The translations under genes were made by a program, and so were the position numbers. 64,000 nt of DNA, from NCBI GenBank assembly GCA_036936605.1, contig JAUPFV010000003.1, forward strand, positions 102,619,278 through 102,683,277. The letters run 5' to 3'. The first letter of the stretch is position 1; every line of letters begins with the position of its first letter. This stretch comes from Limnanthes douglasii subsp. nivea. Taxonomy: Eukaryota; Streptophyta; Magnoliopsida; Brassicales; Limnanthaceae. Shown here piece after piece: positions 1 through 11,690 of this stretch. Below the pieces are notes generated by a model. It was not told where the DNA came from. It saw only the letters and a list, made by a program, of their open reading frames with translations, and did no database searches.

Positions 1-639
1 ACTACTGGTAATATATATATAAGTCTATGATACACCAAAAGCTAACTATGCACATAGGCATATCATTGAACAACAATTTAATTCCATATACAATAGGCAG
101 TTACACTTAACCATTAGCTTTAGCATTAGCCTTGGAATCTATAATCTAAACTACAAGTAAACACATACATAAAACATCATTAGAAAATCATCTCAATAAT
201 ATACGATTACTGATTTGAAAATCATTTTGAACTCAAGTTTAATTCAAAGACAAAAACATGTTAATCTAAAATATGATTCGATAATATATCTCTATGATTA
301 AGAAGACAAAACCTTAACAAGATATTACCAAATCATTCAATAATCAACAAAATAAATCATTCAATAACAAGAAATTTTGGATCTATTGAAGAAAAAAGAC
401 AAACCTGATTTACAGTTGAAAGTGGTCCGGTTGAGCATGAAAATAATGTATACGAGGGTAAAAAATAAATCTTTAAAAAAATAAGGTATTTTGTTTCCAC
501 GTAAATGAAGAAGACAAAGAGACTCCATTCATGATTTAACGTAAATGAGGGGTAACTTTGTCAATAAGAAAAGAAAACACCTATTATGGAATTAGCCTAC
601 ACTAAAAAGTATCTTTTAAAAATTTGACAAAGTGAGGCA

Positions 640-1800
640 CATTGGATTATAATTTTTTTTAGACAAGTGTACTTAAAGGGAAATCACCCTTAAATCATAA
701 CTAATCTTATTTTTTTAATTAAATAATATTAAACGTACAGATTAAAACTTTCCTTTAATATACATTTTATTAAAACAATGTTTTTCTAACCTTATGTTTT
801 TTAACTTTATCTTCTTTCATTTAATATATATGCCTCTAAAATAATTTTTAAATTCAATTTTTTCCTATTCTTTAGCATTTTAGTTTATATTATTTTTTTC
901 AAAACTAGAAATACTTTAATATCAAAAGGGTTTGATCAAACATTTTCGCTCAGAAATCTAAGTAGTTTTAAAAAAATCTTTTAGTTTTCGTGATTTTTTT
1001 TAATTTTTACCATTTTTACCAAAATAAAAAACATTGACTTGTTCTGATTTGAGGTGAGGTTGGCTCTTGGAATATTCAAACACAAACTCAACAAACAAAC
1101 TTGTTATTTATATACTAAATTCATGTTTGTTAACAAAAATCTTAAAAATATTTTTTTGAAAAAAATAATCATATTTTCCTAACAAAAAACATCTACTTTA
1201 AACCTTAACAAAAGAACTAAATAAATGAAGAGCTCAAAGTTTATTGATGAAGTCGGAACTACATAAGTAACTTACTAGATTTAACTTGAAACTATTCATG
1301 GAGTTTCCCGATCCAAAACATTTTTCCGTGCAGGACAACGGTAGTGTAGCTCTTTGGCATTGTCGGTGTAGGTGTAGTACGCGGGCAATGACTTTGTTTT
1401 AAGTATAAAATTATATATAGCTCGAATTCGTTGACAACGTGCACTGCGACGCCAGTAAGACAACACCAGTCATTTAAGATGTCTATATAGGTGGAAATCA
1501 GATTTATTTTTGTTAATAGAAACCATTTCTTCCATGTAAGTATTTTATTTTTTGTTTGATTGTTTTCTATAATAATGAGCCATCGTCATCTTCATCTTCA
1601 TAACTTCTTATTTGTTTGTATAGATTTCTATTGATACTGAAACACTTAAGTATGCATCATAGGTGCACAACCTAAATGTTTTTACTTACAATTATATGAT
1701 TTCTAAGTTGATAAATTTTGCTTTCAATGAGCTTAAGTGTTTTACTAACTTTTAATGTTACGTAATGGATAGACGCGTAAACATAACCAACATGAATGAT
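640..1800. repeat. AT-rich dispersed block A, no gene recognised
   Basis: This stretch has no long reading frame. Parts of it recur at 16740-18360, 19380-19560, 21350-21480 (truncated) and 29270-29560. It contains a decayed version of a short frame beginning M-K-S-S-K-F-I-D near 1225, whose open counterpart is at 17657-17842. Bases 1-640 are leader sequence shared with copy 2 and show no coding potential. Confidence 0.6.
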
Positions 1801-1997
1801 TTATAAAAATAATTCAAATAACATAATCTGCAAAAACAAAACTAAACCATCCATGGTACAATACAAAACATAAAAAACTAACATAAGTCCTAAAATGAAA
1901 AACATAGTCTAGAATAGAAACAAAGACATTAAGAAATCATAACCAAAATAAATCTTAAAATAAGAAAAATGAGCCAAGAAGAAGTAAGTCGTAGCAC

Positions 1998-3240
1998 TTA
2001 TTTTTTTAAGAGTCTCAAACATTCTAAATCATTTCTTTTGTGAATGGTGTTGTTCTTATAAATAGCCTCAAGTAGTTTATCATCACTGAACTGCATATGT
2101 GGAGCGACGGCATACCATCCAAATCGCGCAATATAGTCATCGTACCCACTCGTCGTCGACCTCTCATATAAAGCAATATGAACTGTCAAGTGATTGTTAG
2201 GAATTACATGATCATGCCAATTTTTCCAAACTGTCCCACGCCAAGGGTAATAGAAGAAATTTTCATTCTTATGTATAGATTTTAGTAACATAGGAGGTGT
2301 CGGTGCACCATGTATCTGTCCAAATTGATGTATCACTCTATTAGACATATAAGCTTCAATCGTGCTCTTTATTTTGGATAGTTAAGTATATGAATATCTT
2401 GCACAAGAAACTGAGCTCTCATATGTGTGTACGACTTGAAGAATACCTATAAAACAAAAATAACACAATATGTTATATAATTTTTTTAAAGTTAAACGTT
2501 CTTTATACTGATAAATATATAATAAATATAAGTTTGTGAACACACCCTTCTCATTTAGATTGCTAAGAACGACACAAATGTTAGATTTGGATTGCACGTC
2601 AGTGCACACTAAAATATTTTGCAACCAACTAACAATCTTTGGCCTCCTGAGCACGTAAGATAGTTTGTGCAGAGCTTTCAAACATAGAAAATGGTCATAT
2701 ACCTTACAACTAGCATGGTCACAAAATTGTAAAGGTTCTGCTTTGCAGATATTGAAGCATCTTACAGAGCATGATATGGAAAAGTCAAAGTACTAACCTA
2801 TAACCCACAACCTATCTTTCGTGTTCTCCAGACCACAAAGATAGTCAGCCTTCACGCTATTCTTAATGGTATCCGCGAATATAGTACACCCGAAAAAAAC
2901 AGAAAGTATGTGTGTGGTACCTGGCGGATAGTCTCTATGTCGATAATATAAAAATATAGATCCTCAAAAACTGTTTCGGTGATCCAGTTTATTTGTAACC
3001 CCACTCCTTGTGTAAACTGCAACTCGGAATAGACCTCATCAACTGTGTGTTCCAATAACCTGACATAGTCGGTATATCATCTCTTGTAGCATTATTAACT
3101 AATTGTAGTGTTATACCAACAATCAGGAGGTCTGTATTGACGTAAGTGGCATCCCTCCAAAGTTGAACTAATATATGTGAGTCTCTTGATGCAATGTTCA
3201 AGATATAACTCGACCAACACCGATTGAGTGTAATACTAAG
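1998..3240 (-). pseudogene. Plant mobile domain (PMD/MAIN-like) pseudogene, copy 1
   Basis: The clearest exon is 1998-2348. It encodes the motif RVIHQFGQIHGAP near its start, then IHK, a W-rich stretch (YPWRGTVWKNWHDHVI) and a Y-D-D-Y-I-A-R-F-GWY segment. This order matches the C-terminal half of the plant mobile domain carried by MAIN-like genes and many MULE and gypsy elements (RVxRQFG, then a DW...H..Y..W segment, then a D-x-Y-x-x-W-Y segment). Upstream pieces at 2382-2681, 2852-3055 and 2989-3201 are in different frames with stops between them. Some of these breaks may be lost introns. No transposase is visible next to it. Family assignment is by motif recognition and is moderate; the broken state is directly seen. 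Confidence 0.55.
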
Positions 3241-3589
3241 GCAGATGAGCTATGAGCGGTCCGAAATGAGTACGTACGAGATAACTCGCTACTTCATGTT
3301 GCATTGTCAAGTCTCACATGCGCATCACATTGTAACGTGTCTGATGACGAAAATACGAGGCTATACACGAAAATATTTATTAAGAAAATAACACTAAATA
3401 AGAAATATATGTTATAAGTAAACGATTTAATTTAATATTTATAAACTTACATTTTGACGAGAGTGTTGAAAAACTAATTCTCTTTGTAGCCAGAAAATAG
3501 TAGAATTTTGTTCAATTCTAAGAAAACATATTGCCTCGTCTCTTCTTCTCTCTAACCCGCAATGTTATTCTCCTCCTCAAGTAAATTGT

Positions 3590-3770
3590 GATCTATATGG
3601 CCATTATTGGAACTACTGGAATGACACATCAGACTAAGGTGCACAATGAGTTGATGTTGGTGAATGATGCACTGATGGTCTTGAAAGAACAACAGTTGAT
3701 GATGGTGCACAATGATCAGATGTTGGTGCACGATTATCTGATACGTCTGGTGTATTATGTCTTGATAATC
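3590..3770. repeat. Short degenerate repeats (GATG-rich), part of the PMD unit
   Basis: Motifs of the type gatgatggtgcacaatgatc and agatgttggtgcacgatgatc recur several times. The same block is at 23190-23375, 12560-12700 and 31500-31620. Translations of either strand give repetitive His/Val/Asn strings, so the short reading frames here are probably not genes. Bases 3797-4200 continue the unit without a convincing gene. Confidence 0.6.
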
Positions 3771-4214
3771 CACCTCTCATAACAATAGCAATTTCTTTGT
3801 CAACATTTTACCATCATGCTCCGAACCTTTATGAATGCGACACAATTATCTATCGATGTGCTTCATTTACTCATCAGCTTCATTTTCAATGCTCGATCAT
3901 CTATGTTTTCACAAACAATTTTCTCATTTTCCACTTCAAAAGATTTCAAAAGAGTAATTTATTTATCGTAACAATCACCATGGTGAGGATGGTCCTTCTG
4001 TGCAAGGGACGAACCAAATCAACAAATAATAAAAATTTGATTCAACAAACTGAAATAAACACATAAGATAAATATTATTAACTAAATTGTATAACAAATA
4101 AATATTAATAACTAAATAAAAACGAAAAAAAATTAATGGATATAAATATTAAAATCCAAAAAAGGCTCCGGTCACACCCCATAGATGCACCGACTACACA
4201 GTTATTATCCTAAG

Positions 4215-4480
4215 TCTTGCCATAGTTAGATATTTGTCTGCTTTAAAACATGATTTTGGTTAAAGAGTTTTCAATCTATTATAGTGTTTTTACTTTTGGT
4301 GTTCTAAACATCTTTTGTGCGACCTAAATAAATTATCTTTTGGAAAATACGCCAGCCATATAAAACCAATATAAACTTGTTCGATCGGGACAAACACAAT
4401 CTATCTTAGTTTTTTCATGTATTGTACACTCATTGACGTACATATACCGGAAATAAAATCGAAAGATGTTGTTAGAAGAA
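4215..4480 (+). pseudogene. Fragment of the MED9 3'-end intron, copy 1
   Basis: The stretch from about atttgtctgctttaaaacat through tagtgtttttac, gtgttctaaacat and aatataaacttgttc follows, block for block, the sequence in the 3'-end intron of the intact MED9 gene (about 62850-63080). It contains no coding exon. The equivalent in the second segmental copy is 23830-24070, and a shorter relative is at 18355-18520. Whether the repeat captured it from MED9 or both derive from a common element cannot be decided from this window alone. Confidence 0.75.
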
Positions 4481-4489
4481 AATTAATTT

Positions 4490-5040
4490 AATATGTGGTC
4501 CCATCAAGGTAATTTTATCCAATTTAGACAAAAACGTTATTTTTTCCAGTTTCATATCCAATTTTTTATTCAAAACTTTCTTTTATTTTTAATACCTACA
4601 ATTTAAATTTTAATATAAAATATTTATAATCTCTTTTAAAATATGTTAAAATTAGCATTAAAAATTAAAATTAATCGATATTTTCTAAAATAAAAATAGT
4701 TAAAAGTTTTCTTTTCTACTATTCTTCTCAATTTTAATCATTTAAAAAAATCAAATTTAATACCTTTAAAAATCTTATAACAATTTAAGTTTTAAAATTT
4801 GAAAAGAATTTTACATAGTTTTATATTGATTCTAATTGAAATTACTATTAATTATAAAGACAAGTTAATAATAATTTATAATTATAAATTAAATTATTAT
4901 TAAAAAAATAACTATCAATTCTTTATTAATGAAATGTACATTTAGTAATTTTATTTTTAAAAAGAATTTTACATAATTCTATATCGATTCTAATTAAAAT
5001 TACTATCATTTTTAATCCAACTTGATCCTTTTATTATATG
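4490..5040. repeat. AT-rich dispersed block B, copy 1
   Basis: The block starts near ttaatttaatatgtggtccc and continues through ttttatccaatttaga and long A/T runs. Copies are at 16130-16680, 18530-19400, 24090-24600 and in part 28250-28400. No reading frame of note. It usually sits directly after a MED9-tail fragment, and a faint match lies downstream of the real MED9 (about 63415-63480). It may therefore derive from the MED9 downstream flank. Confidence 0.65.
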
Positions 5041-5639
5041 ATTCAAGATACAACAAATGCCTAAAGCTTAGTTGAGAAAACAAGAAAGGAAAACTCTTTT
5101 TTTGCTTAATTGAATTCGAAAGAACAGTCGGTGGCACCAATGCCAAAATTTTACCGCTAACTAAAGAGCTTCAAGAAGAAAGAGAGTCATTTATTGAAGC
5201 ATAGAGAAATCCCGTATTTTCTATTTTATCTTCGATAATTCTTCAGAGATGAACAAAACGAGTCATACTGAGAAAAGCCATTGAGAGAGAGAGGAGATTT
5301 TCAGAAGAACAGATTTGTCTTTCAGCTAGAATTAAATGAGGTGAGTCATCAGCTTACTTATAGTTATGGAATTTTTTGTAAGTCGTCTCTGTCTACCTAG
5401 GATTTCTAGTAGAATAATAGCTCTGAGACTATTACGAGAATTTTTATTAATCCATTAGCTATTACGTTTTGTTCTCGATCTATGTAGATGATAGTCATTG
5501 TATGAGTGATTAAAGCCCTGCAACAATATTTTTCTCATTGTTGATTTCTTAGCATGATCTCTTTTGATAATGGTTGAGGAAGTTATTTAGCTTGTTGATG
5601 GAGGCTGAAGATCCAGTGTACAAAATTATAAAGTTATTT

Positions 5640-6427
5640 GCAAAAGCCAGACAATGTATGTGCTAGTTCCCTATACTCTTGGATCTTGTTGATGGATCCT
5701 AACTAACTATGTATTTAATGGCTATGATCAAGTATTCTTCAGCTATAATAAACAGACTTGGAGACAGTGGGTTTCTTTGACTTAACCTTTTAGTGAACTT
5801 GACGAAGCCTTTCAATTCCTCATTGACTATGATAGATGAATATATAATCTTGATATTCTTGAGGATTTGGCTCAAGAACTTACTTTCGAACCCAGATGCA
5901 GATAGAATCCTCAAGATAAACTTATGAGAAATTTTATCGAAATCTGTAAGCATGTCCAATTTCAGTAAAGCATCACTCTCTCTGGTCTTATAATTTAGAT
6001 CATAGCAAATCTCTTTAGTAATTATGATATTCTCATGAATACTCATCTTTTTTAACAAAATCCCCTTGCTCTTCAGAGATGATTTTTGGTAGAAGAGAAA
6101 CCAACCTAATGCTGATCACTTTAAAGGTAATTCTGTTGAACATAGTTGTTAAGCTGATAGGCCTGGAGTCTTTCCAAGTCTTTAGGGATTACATTTATTT
6201 AGGGATTACAATTTTTGAATAAGACATATTGAAGTAGCATAGACTCCAATAGGAATACGATTTCCTTTGAATACATCCCTTACAGCTTCACATAAGTCCT
6301 TGCCAATAATCCCCAACATGTTTAATTTTTTTTCTTCATTAAATCTATCAGGACCTGCAACAACGTTAAGGTTAAAAGAGTTGATAGCATTGTGAATTTC
6401 TTTATTTTGAGGAATAAACATTAGCAT
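5640..6427 (-). pseudogene. LINE reverse transcriptase, degraded
   Basis: The N-terminal part (6206-6427) reads VAGPDRFN, then a stretch ending ATSICLIQKL. These correspond to the family motifs APGPDGFN and AxxxLIPK. The middle part (5699-6058) contains LKLDMLTDFDKISHKFI, the counterpart of LKLDMxKAYDRVxW (the first catalytic Asp region), and RNPLSPSLFIIAEEYL, the counterpart of GDPLSPxLFxLxxExL. Around 5640-5660 the metal-binding FADD box reads FANN, so both aspartates are lost. Frameshifts separate the pieces. In the second copy the box reads FAND. The element would have copied RNA into DNA at a nicked target when alive, but this copy cannot be active. Confidence 0.85.
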
Positions 6428-6661
6428 TCTATAGTTATAAGATTTGGAAACCAGTTGAATAGATCATCATCTTCCTTAGGATTAGATAGACTAGCCATTA
6501 AGATTTTAAATTAGTTTCTCTACAGAGTTCCCTATTGATTTATGATCTTCAACTCATTCTCTGTCATTCCATATTCTAGTTATTTTGTTTTTTCTACTTC
6601 TTTTTTTTTTAACAAAGTTGTAGAAGGAGGCAGTGTTTCCATCATTGTCTTTTAGTCATTT

Positions 6662-7300
6662 TTAGTTTAATTTTTTCTCCCAATAACTTTCCTCTCTTGA
6701 TAGAAGATCATGGTGATCATCTTTAACTTTGTCAAGAAGAATTTTGTCATATGCAGATTTTGAGTTTTGATAGTTGTTTTCTCTAAAATTGATTTCATCT
6801 TCAATCTGCTTTAAGGAATAAAAAACATTCCCAACAGTATCTTTATTCCACCTTTTGAGTCCAGTTTTAAGTCTTTTAAGCTTGCACGAGAATATGTGAA
6901 TTGGACTGCTAATCATCTCATATGCCAACTTATTTTCAACCATGCTTAAGAAATCCTTATTGGCATAAAGTGATAAGCTAATATGAAGGTGATCAGGGTA
7001 AGTCGTGGCAAACTGCTTGATTGTTTTATTGTTAAAGTAGTTCATCTAGGTTGTGGTGTATAAAATTAGATCTAGCTTTTTCCATTATCTTCTATTAATC
7101 CAGGTTAACTTAAAGCCTGAAAATCCTGCATCAATCAAGTGACAATCAAGAAAAATGTTATTAAATTTGTCTATGCTTCTAAGGTATGTAGTTGAGCAAG
7201 ATAATCTCTCATTAAGATTAAGGATTGCATTAAAATCCCCAACAATCATCCATTTTTAGATTCATCTTCCACTTCTCTGATGATGTCCTATAGCTTAATT
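6662..7300 (-). pseudogene. LINE endonuclease C-terminus and linker
   Basis: 6662-7045 encodes the region between endonuclease and RT that is typical of plant LINEs, including SSPIHIFSCKLKRLKTGLKRWNKD, split here as SPIHIFSCKLKRLK and GLKRWNKD, then GNVFYSLKQIEDEI. 7040-7300 encodes the end of the endonuclease (SGFKLTWIN-like, and the downstream end of the GDFN box region) with stops. It is continuous with the RT in the same element. The reading frame is interrupted at 7340. Confidence 0.75.
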
Positions 7301-7645
7301 TTCAAATCTATTTTGCATTTGCTATAGACCACTGTGACTCAGCTTCACCTGTTTGCTTCTTCTTGGGATCGTCCTCCTCCTCATTCGAACTCTCCCCGGT
7401 GTTCTCTTCATCATCAGACGAGGATGCACTGGAAAAGCAAATCCTGTCACATTCGGCCATTATATGAAAGGGGAGGTCGGGATACTCTGCATAAGTCCAA
7501 AAGTCTCCTAGATTCCTCTTCGGAAACTTCTCCTGAAAAAGCAAGACCATATCCGACTTTACCTTAGCATACATTTCTTCTTGACTGTCTATCACACAGT
7601 TGGCATAGGCATCAATCTTGGCCTGAATTTTGGCCTTAGACATTG

Positions 7646-7685
7646 TATTCTCAAGTGCGATCTTGTATTCTCAAGTGCGATCTTG
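7646..7685. repeat. 20-bp perfect tandem duplication
   Basis: The unit tattctcaagtgcgatcttg occurs twice in a row inside the coiled-coil part of the aORF. Twenty is not a multiple of three, so the duplication shifts the frame. Confidence 0.95.
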
Positions 7686-8813
7686 TCATTTATCAGGTTG
7701 TGGATGACTTGGTCCTTGGCCTTTGCCTCCTCTTTTGAAGAGGTGAGATCTTTCTCCAATCCGGACAGCTTCTCCCGGAGCTCTTTGATAGTGTCTTCTG
7801 AAGTAGCAACCTTGGTGATCCACCCCTCTTGGCTCTTCTTTAGCTCCTCGTTTTCTCCCTTTAAAATGTTAGCATCTTGAGTGGCAGTAAGAAGATCATC
7901 GGATAGTCTCTCTTTGTCAGATTTGAGATCTTTGATAATATCTGCCTAACTTCGAACTTGTTTCTCCAAAACAAGCACTGGATGAACATTACTTAATATG
8001 GAGTGAGCTATAATATCCCTTTCACTCGAAACAGTAAAAGTCTTACCGTTAAAAGTGACGGTGTTCGAAGTACTCGGAGGGAGGTAAGGCCCATCAAAAT
8101 CGTCTATGGGGAGGTTGGCAAAATAGTCACCAAGTCCATCAAGCCCGGTGATGTCAACTCCATCAATGCTAAGGTCGCCTCCTCCAACCTCTTCGGTTTG
8201 AAAGTCACCAGGGATCTCCTCTGCTCGTGTTGGATCAGTAGGGTCTACAGGGGGGAGAGGCTCCGGAGGTCGGAGAGAAAGTTCATCACCCTGGAGTTCT
8301 TTTTCTTCTTAGCCTCCCCGTCCTTGCTTTCTGCTCCCCGTTTTCGGTCTCTCTTAGAAACCCTTGGGGGTTTTGGGGATTGAACCTCTTCCCTAGTGCT
8401 TTCATTCTCTACCACTTCCAACAAATCCACATCAATCTGACTTGGGGTTGGCCCCTCTGGGTTTGCTGGAGCAGCCTCCTCCACTTCGGCAGGGTTAGCC
8501 TCACCTGCAACCTTCTTGCCCTTCCCCTTCTTACCTTTCATTTTACTCGGGGCCTTGGCCCGACCGGGCAAGTATAATGACCCATCTGGTGCATGTGCTT
8601 TCTTAAGGACAACATCCGGAGGGGGTGGAGTGGTGAGTTCTTCCCAGGTCAAGTCCCTCCGGCCAGTGGTGTTCCAGAGGTGAGACCTTGCAAAGTTGCC
8701 TCCTGTGAAAGCATTGTGGAACCGGTTCCCCCACTTTTCAGCAGCCCAAGTATTGATCTTGGTACAAGTGGTCTGCCCGGACTTTAGGTAGTCATTGAAG
8801 TCTTTGGGTAGTT

Positions 8814-8887
8814 CTGTTAAGATAAAAGATAAGACTAGTCAATTTAGATTAACTCAATAGAAAAAAAATGCAAGATAGGATACTTAC
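8814..8887 (-). other. Intron of aORF copy 3 (74 bp)
   Basis: On the - strand the donor is GATC|GTAAGTA and the acceptor TTAACAG|AACTACC. Removing it joins two open stretches in the same frame (phase 1). The aORF at 44.9-47.0 kb has a 73-bp intron at the same place in the protein. Confidence 0.85.
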
Positions 8888-10199
8888 GATCACTCCTCCA
8901 TCTGCTGGTGAGGAGACTTGGGTTGACTCCGGCCTTGATTCTCTTCCCATTCTCCCAAGTGCCGCTTACGAACAGGAACTGAGTCCTCCAGTTTCTCTCC
9001 GATTCAAGCAGATCATCCACTGCTTTATAATTATCACCCATGTTGAAGTGATAGAAGGGAATGTGGTGGTTCCTGCAGAGACTGGCCACAGCTGCGAATT
9101 CCTCCATTGGTAGAGGAATCCCGGAGAGCCTGGAGGCCATGATACAGGCCATAAGTGTGTACCAGGCGTTGGGGCTTAGTTGACTGGGACAGAGCTTGAT
9201 AAGATGGAAATACCTAACTATTTCCGGATCCAAGGGGAATCTTAAACCCCAGTTAAAAAGCTCAGTGAAGATGACTATTTCACTGAGTCTGCAGTCCATT
9301 GGGGTTTCAGGGTCTATGGGGATTCTTATTTTCTCATTCTCCGGAATCCCCCACTTCGTACGCATCCGGCCCAACTCGGATGTATGGATGAAAGCATAGT
9401 TGATTTTCTGTAAAGCAAGAAGATATTTAACACTGACCTTATGGAAACAAGGTCCAACTTTTCCTTTGAGGATCTCTGGAAGATCTGGGTGCCTAAGGCA
9501 CAATCTTTCTTTGCCCTTATCCTTTTTGGCAGCAGCAGCATTGCTAGTCTGTTCGGAGGGTTCGGACTCGAATGGAGCCTCTTCGATAGAGTCCTCTATT
9601 ATTTCCTCCATACTTGAGGAAGGGTTTTCAGTTGTCGTTGTAAGGGGGAGGTTTGGAGTTGGTTCAGCCTGACTTCCGGACTGATGAGCTTTAATACTCT
9701 CTTGGACTCTAGCCTCCGGGTGGGGCTCTAATGTGGACGTTTCTCTTCGGGGGTTCGAACCAGTAGCCTCCGGACTGGACAGTCTGTCGTTGGGTACTTT
9801 TATGGGAGTTTCTGACCCTGCACTACTGCCCTTGGCGCCCGATTTCGAAGGGGTACCTTTGGAAGCCTGCCCTTTGACAAGCCGGCCTTTTCTTCGATCA
9901 ACCAGCTTGTTAGGAGAAGTATCAGCATCTGACTCCATGGCTAAGAATGGGGAAGGTTTTTTAAAACTGGTAACTGTTAAACCTGGTTCAACTGTGGGTT
10001 CTGACTCTTGAACCGATGAACCTGAGACAATAGGGGAAAGATTGGTTTGAAACAACCTCTTCGGTTTGAAACTTTTTGAAGAGGAAGAACCCTGATCAGG
10101 CTCTGTAGCTGAGGTTGCTGGTTTGTCGATGGGGGAAGTAGGTAGGCTTGCGGACAAAGATTACCTAACCGGACAGGGCAGTTCGAACACCTCATCCAT

Positions 10200-10478
10200 T
10201 GGAATGTTCGAACTAGGACTAAAGTACTTAAAAACTAAACACTTCTTGACTAAGCTGCTTGCTCTCCTACTAAGAGCTCATGGGTCCTTGAACATGACCC
10301 TGGCCCATTAAACATGACCCAAAAGCCCATAAAGCCCAAATGTAAGGGTATAAATACTCAACCACCAACATTAAATATGGGTAATGAAAATTAAATACAA
10401 CCAGGCTACTTAATCCTCCCTCCACTCTCTACTTAAACATTAAATACTTTCAAACTTCCACAAAACCCCAAACAAAAA
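10200..10478. other. Non-coding flank of the aORF, LTR-like or promoter-like
   Basis: No gene. The + strand contains repeated catgacccnnngcccat motifs and a good TATA-like box (gggtataaatac, about 10347-10358). Because an aORF lies antisense between pol and the 3' LTR, a + strand LTR would be expected on this side. No matching second LTR is in the window. Confidence 0.35.
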
Positions 10479-10860
10479 TTACAAACTTACCCTCAGACGA
10501 ATATAAACCTCACCAACAGCAATGATAAAATCAAACATCATAAGTAAAAATAGAGAAAAGAGCGATGTTGTCCAACGAGTCCTCTCATTAGGAGATTGGT
10601 ATCGCACTCTAGATACTAGCTTAGTTAAAAAAGGCCTAAGTAACAGATGCAAGTGCCACACCACCAACAATCTGTAAAAGATAATCAATAACCGAAAGTG
10701 TAGGCATTTCCCCTAGATACATAATAGAGAGCACAACTAAAAATAAGGGTTTCATTGCTTTGATTGTGTGCGTGAATGAAACATATAATTTCCATATACT
10801 CATGTTTGTGAAAAGGTTTCCCATCGTGTGCAGCACTGTTAGCGGCAAGATTTTTAATAG
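10479..10860 (-). pseudogene. Phosphoenolpyruvate/phosphate translocator (PPT) gene fragment
   Basis: The - strand frame reads [18 protein letters not shown], then [23 protein letters not shown] and [11 protein letters not shown]. This is the central part of a plastid PPT, an inner-envelope carrier exchanging phosphoenolpyruvate for phosphate, and includes the substrate-binding [17 protein letters not shown] motif. It is followed by a stop where Glu is expected, then remnants of ASFNWAGFWSA with stops, then EDSLDNIALFSI, which matches ESLDNITLFSI; the residues normally between these are missing. Near 10490 a consensus donor (GAGG|GTAAGT) lies in the right orientation, so a genomic fragment is more likely than a retrocopy. 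The N- and C-terminal exons are absent. It is probably a captured or duplicated fragment. Confidence 0.85.
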
Positions 10861-11690
10861 CTAGACCGGCTAACTTTTGGCTTCAAAGGCTGAACAAAGA
10901 TCCCAATTCAGGAGTCTTCATTAACGAACCAGACTACTCAACATCGCTGGAGCTCTTAGGAACAATCGTAGCTCTTGTATCTAACCGATTCATATCGGAC
11001 TCCGATAAGCACGACGGAACACCAGACCACGAACAGTCGTAGTTCTCCAAGATCGACTGATTCTTAGTGAAATTTGACAAAACCTCTTTTCTTGTCCGAA
11101 TCGTGACTGATTCATTCGTTAATAAACAAAATCGCAACTATGGCTTGACCTATTATTTGAATTAATCTCTCAAATCTAAGAAAACCACTCTATTATATGC
11201 AAATTGGACAAATCTTGCAGATCTTGAATACCAAATCCTCAATCGTTCTTGATTGTTTTTAATCGTGAACCAAACAATGATCCATACACTAATTATTGAT
11301 TCTTGGTCTATCTTTCCCAGGCTCTGATTGATAGAACTGATTTACTTGGAACGGGAGACCAGATTTGTGCCTCGGTTTTGGATATGATATCCGGGTACCG
11401 ATCATTACTCCCACTGTGGTCACCATTTTGATGAGTAAAAGAGTGAACTAGAAGCGTTCACCAGAAGCCGTAGAGTCGCCACGTAAAATCGTCCTCCTCC
11501 TCAAGAATATATGTAAGCTGCTTTATATGGCAGTAGAAATTAATTTTTTGGGTTTGTTGGGCCTATTGGGTATTTTAACTTGTTGGATATGTTGGACTGA
11601 TAACGTTGATAATTAGTCCACTATTTTGACTCGCAGATCAAATAAATTCTACCCTCATCAATGGCGACCCTATAAATTCTGGAAAATTTA
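10861..11690. other. No recognised gene; one LTR-like segment
   Basis: A - strand frame at 10934-11137 (67 residues) resembles nothing I know. Bases 11433-11660 begin tgatgag and end ctcatca, and are followed by tggcgaccctata, which resembles a tRNA primer-binding site. This could be an LTR with its adjacent PBS, but no partner LTR or coding region follows. Confidence 0.3.

Larger units (their letters stand above)
63..7340. repeat. Segmental duplication, copy 1
   Basis: From about base 63 to 7340 the sequence runs parallel to 20707-26310 with only scattered substitutions and small indels. The same parts occur in the same order: A-rich leader, PMD-type pseudogene, MED9-tail fragment, AT-rich block, LINE. 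Copy 1 contains about 1.04 kb (roughly 838-1878) and about 0.6 kb (roughly 6127-6720) that copy 2 lacks. Similarity stops after the bases actgtgactc at 7331-7340, where an unrelated GC-richer block begins in copy 1 while the LINE continues in copy 2. Copying therefore came after the LINE insertion, and the block at 7341 arrived later or marks a rearrangement. Confidence 0.9.
5060..7340 (-). mobile_element. LINE retrotransposon, copy 1, 5' part missing
   Basis: Read on the - strand, this holds the C-terminal end of an endonuclease, the endonuclease-RT linker, the reverse transcriptase and a 3' region. It is cut at 7340, inside the endonuclease, by the aORF block. The 3' end is not sharply defined; I see no clear poly(A) tail or target-site duplication. 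Bases 5060-5700 hold RT remnants and a 3' region without an identifiable domain. Confidence 0.8.
7309..10199 (-). pseudogene. Retrotransposon antisense ORF (aORF), PF04195-like, copy 3, nearly intact
   Basis: The longest open stretch is 8844-10157 (437 residues), and the reading continues after a 74-bp intron. Order of parts: a low-complexity Ser/Pro/Thr-rich N-terminus; a domain matching the 'putative gypsy type transposon' family (RFPLDPEIVRYFHLIKLCP, then QLSPNAWYTLMACIMASRLSG); exon 2 with TWAAEKWGNRFHNAF; a Lys/Glu-rich linker; a long coiled coil (about 7700-7930); and FPKRNLGDFW followed by an acidic Ser-rich tail. Lesions seen: an in-frame TAA at 10161-10163 just after an ATG at 10199; a one-base loss in a G6 run at 8250-8255; a stop at 7946-7948; and a 20-bp duplication at 7646-7685. 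Its GC content is clearly above that of its neighbours. The last codons read into the LINE. The function of this protein family is unknown to me. Confidence 0.8.

Noticed and set aside
3588..3782. Frame of 64 residues conserved in the second copy (23189-23383)
   Set aside because: Conservation follows from the recent segmental duplication; the sequence is a short DNA repeat giving repetitive peptides on both strands.
8868..10011. Five + strand frames of 67-92 residues
   Set aside because: All lie opposite the aORF, whose frame is longer, spliced and matches two other copies.
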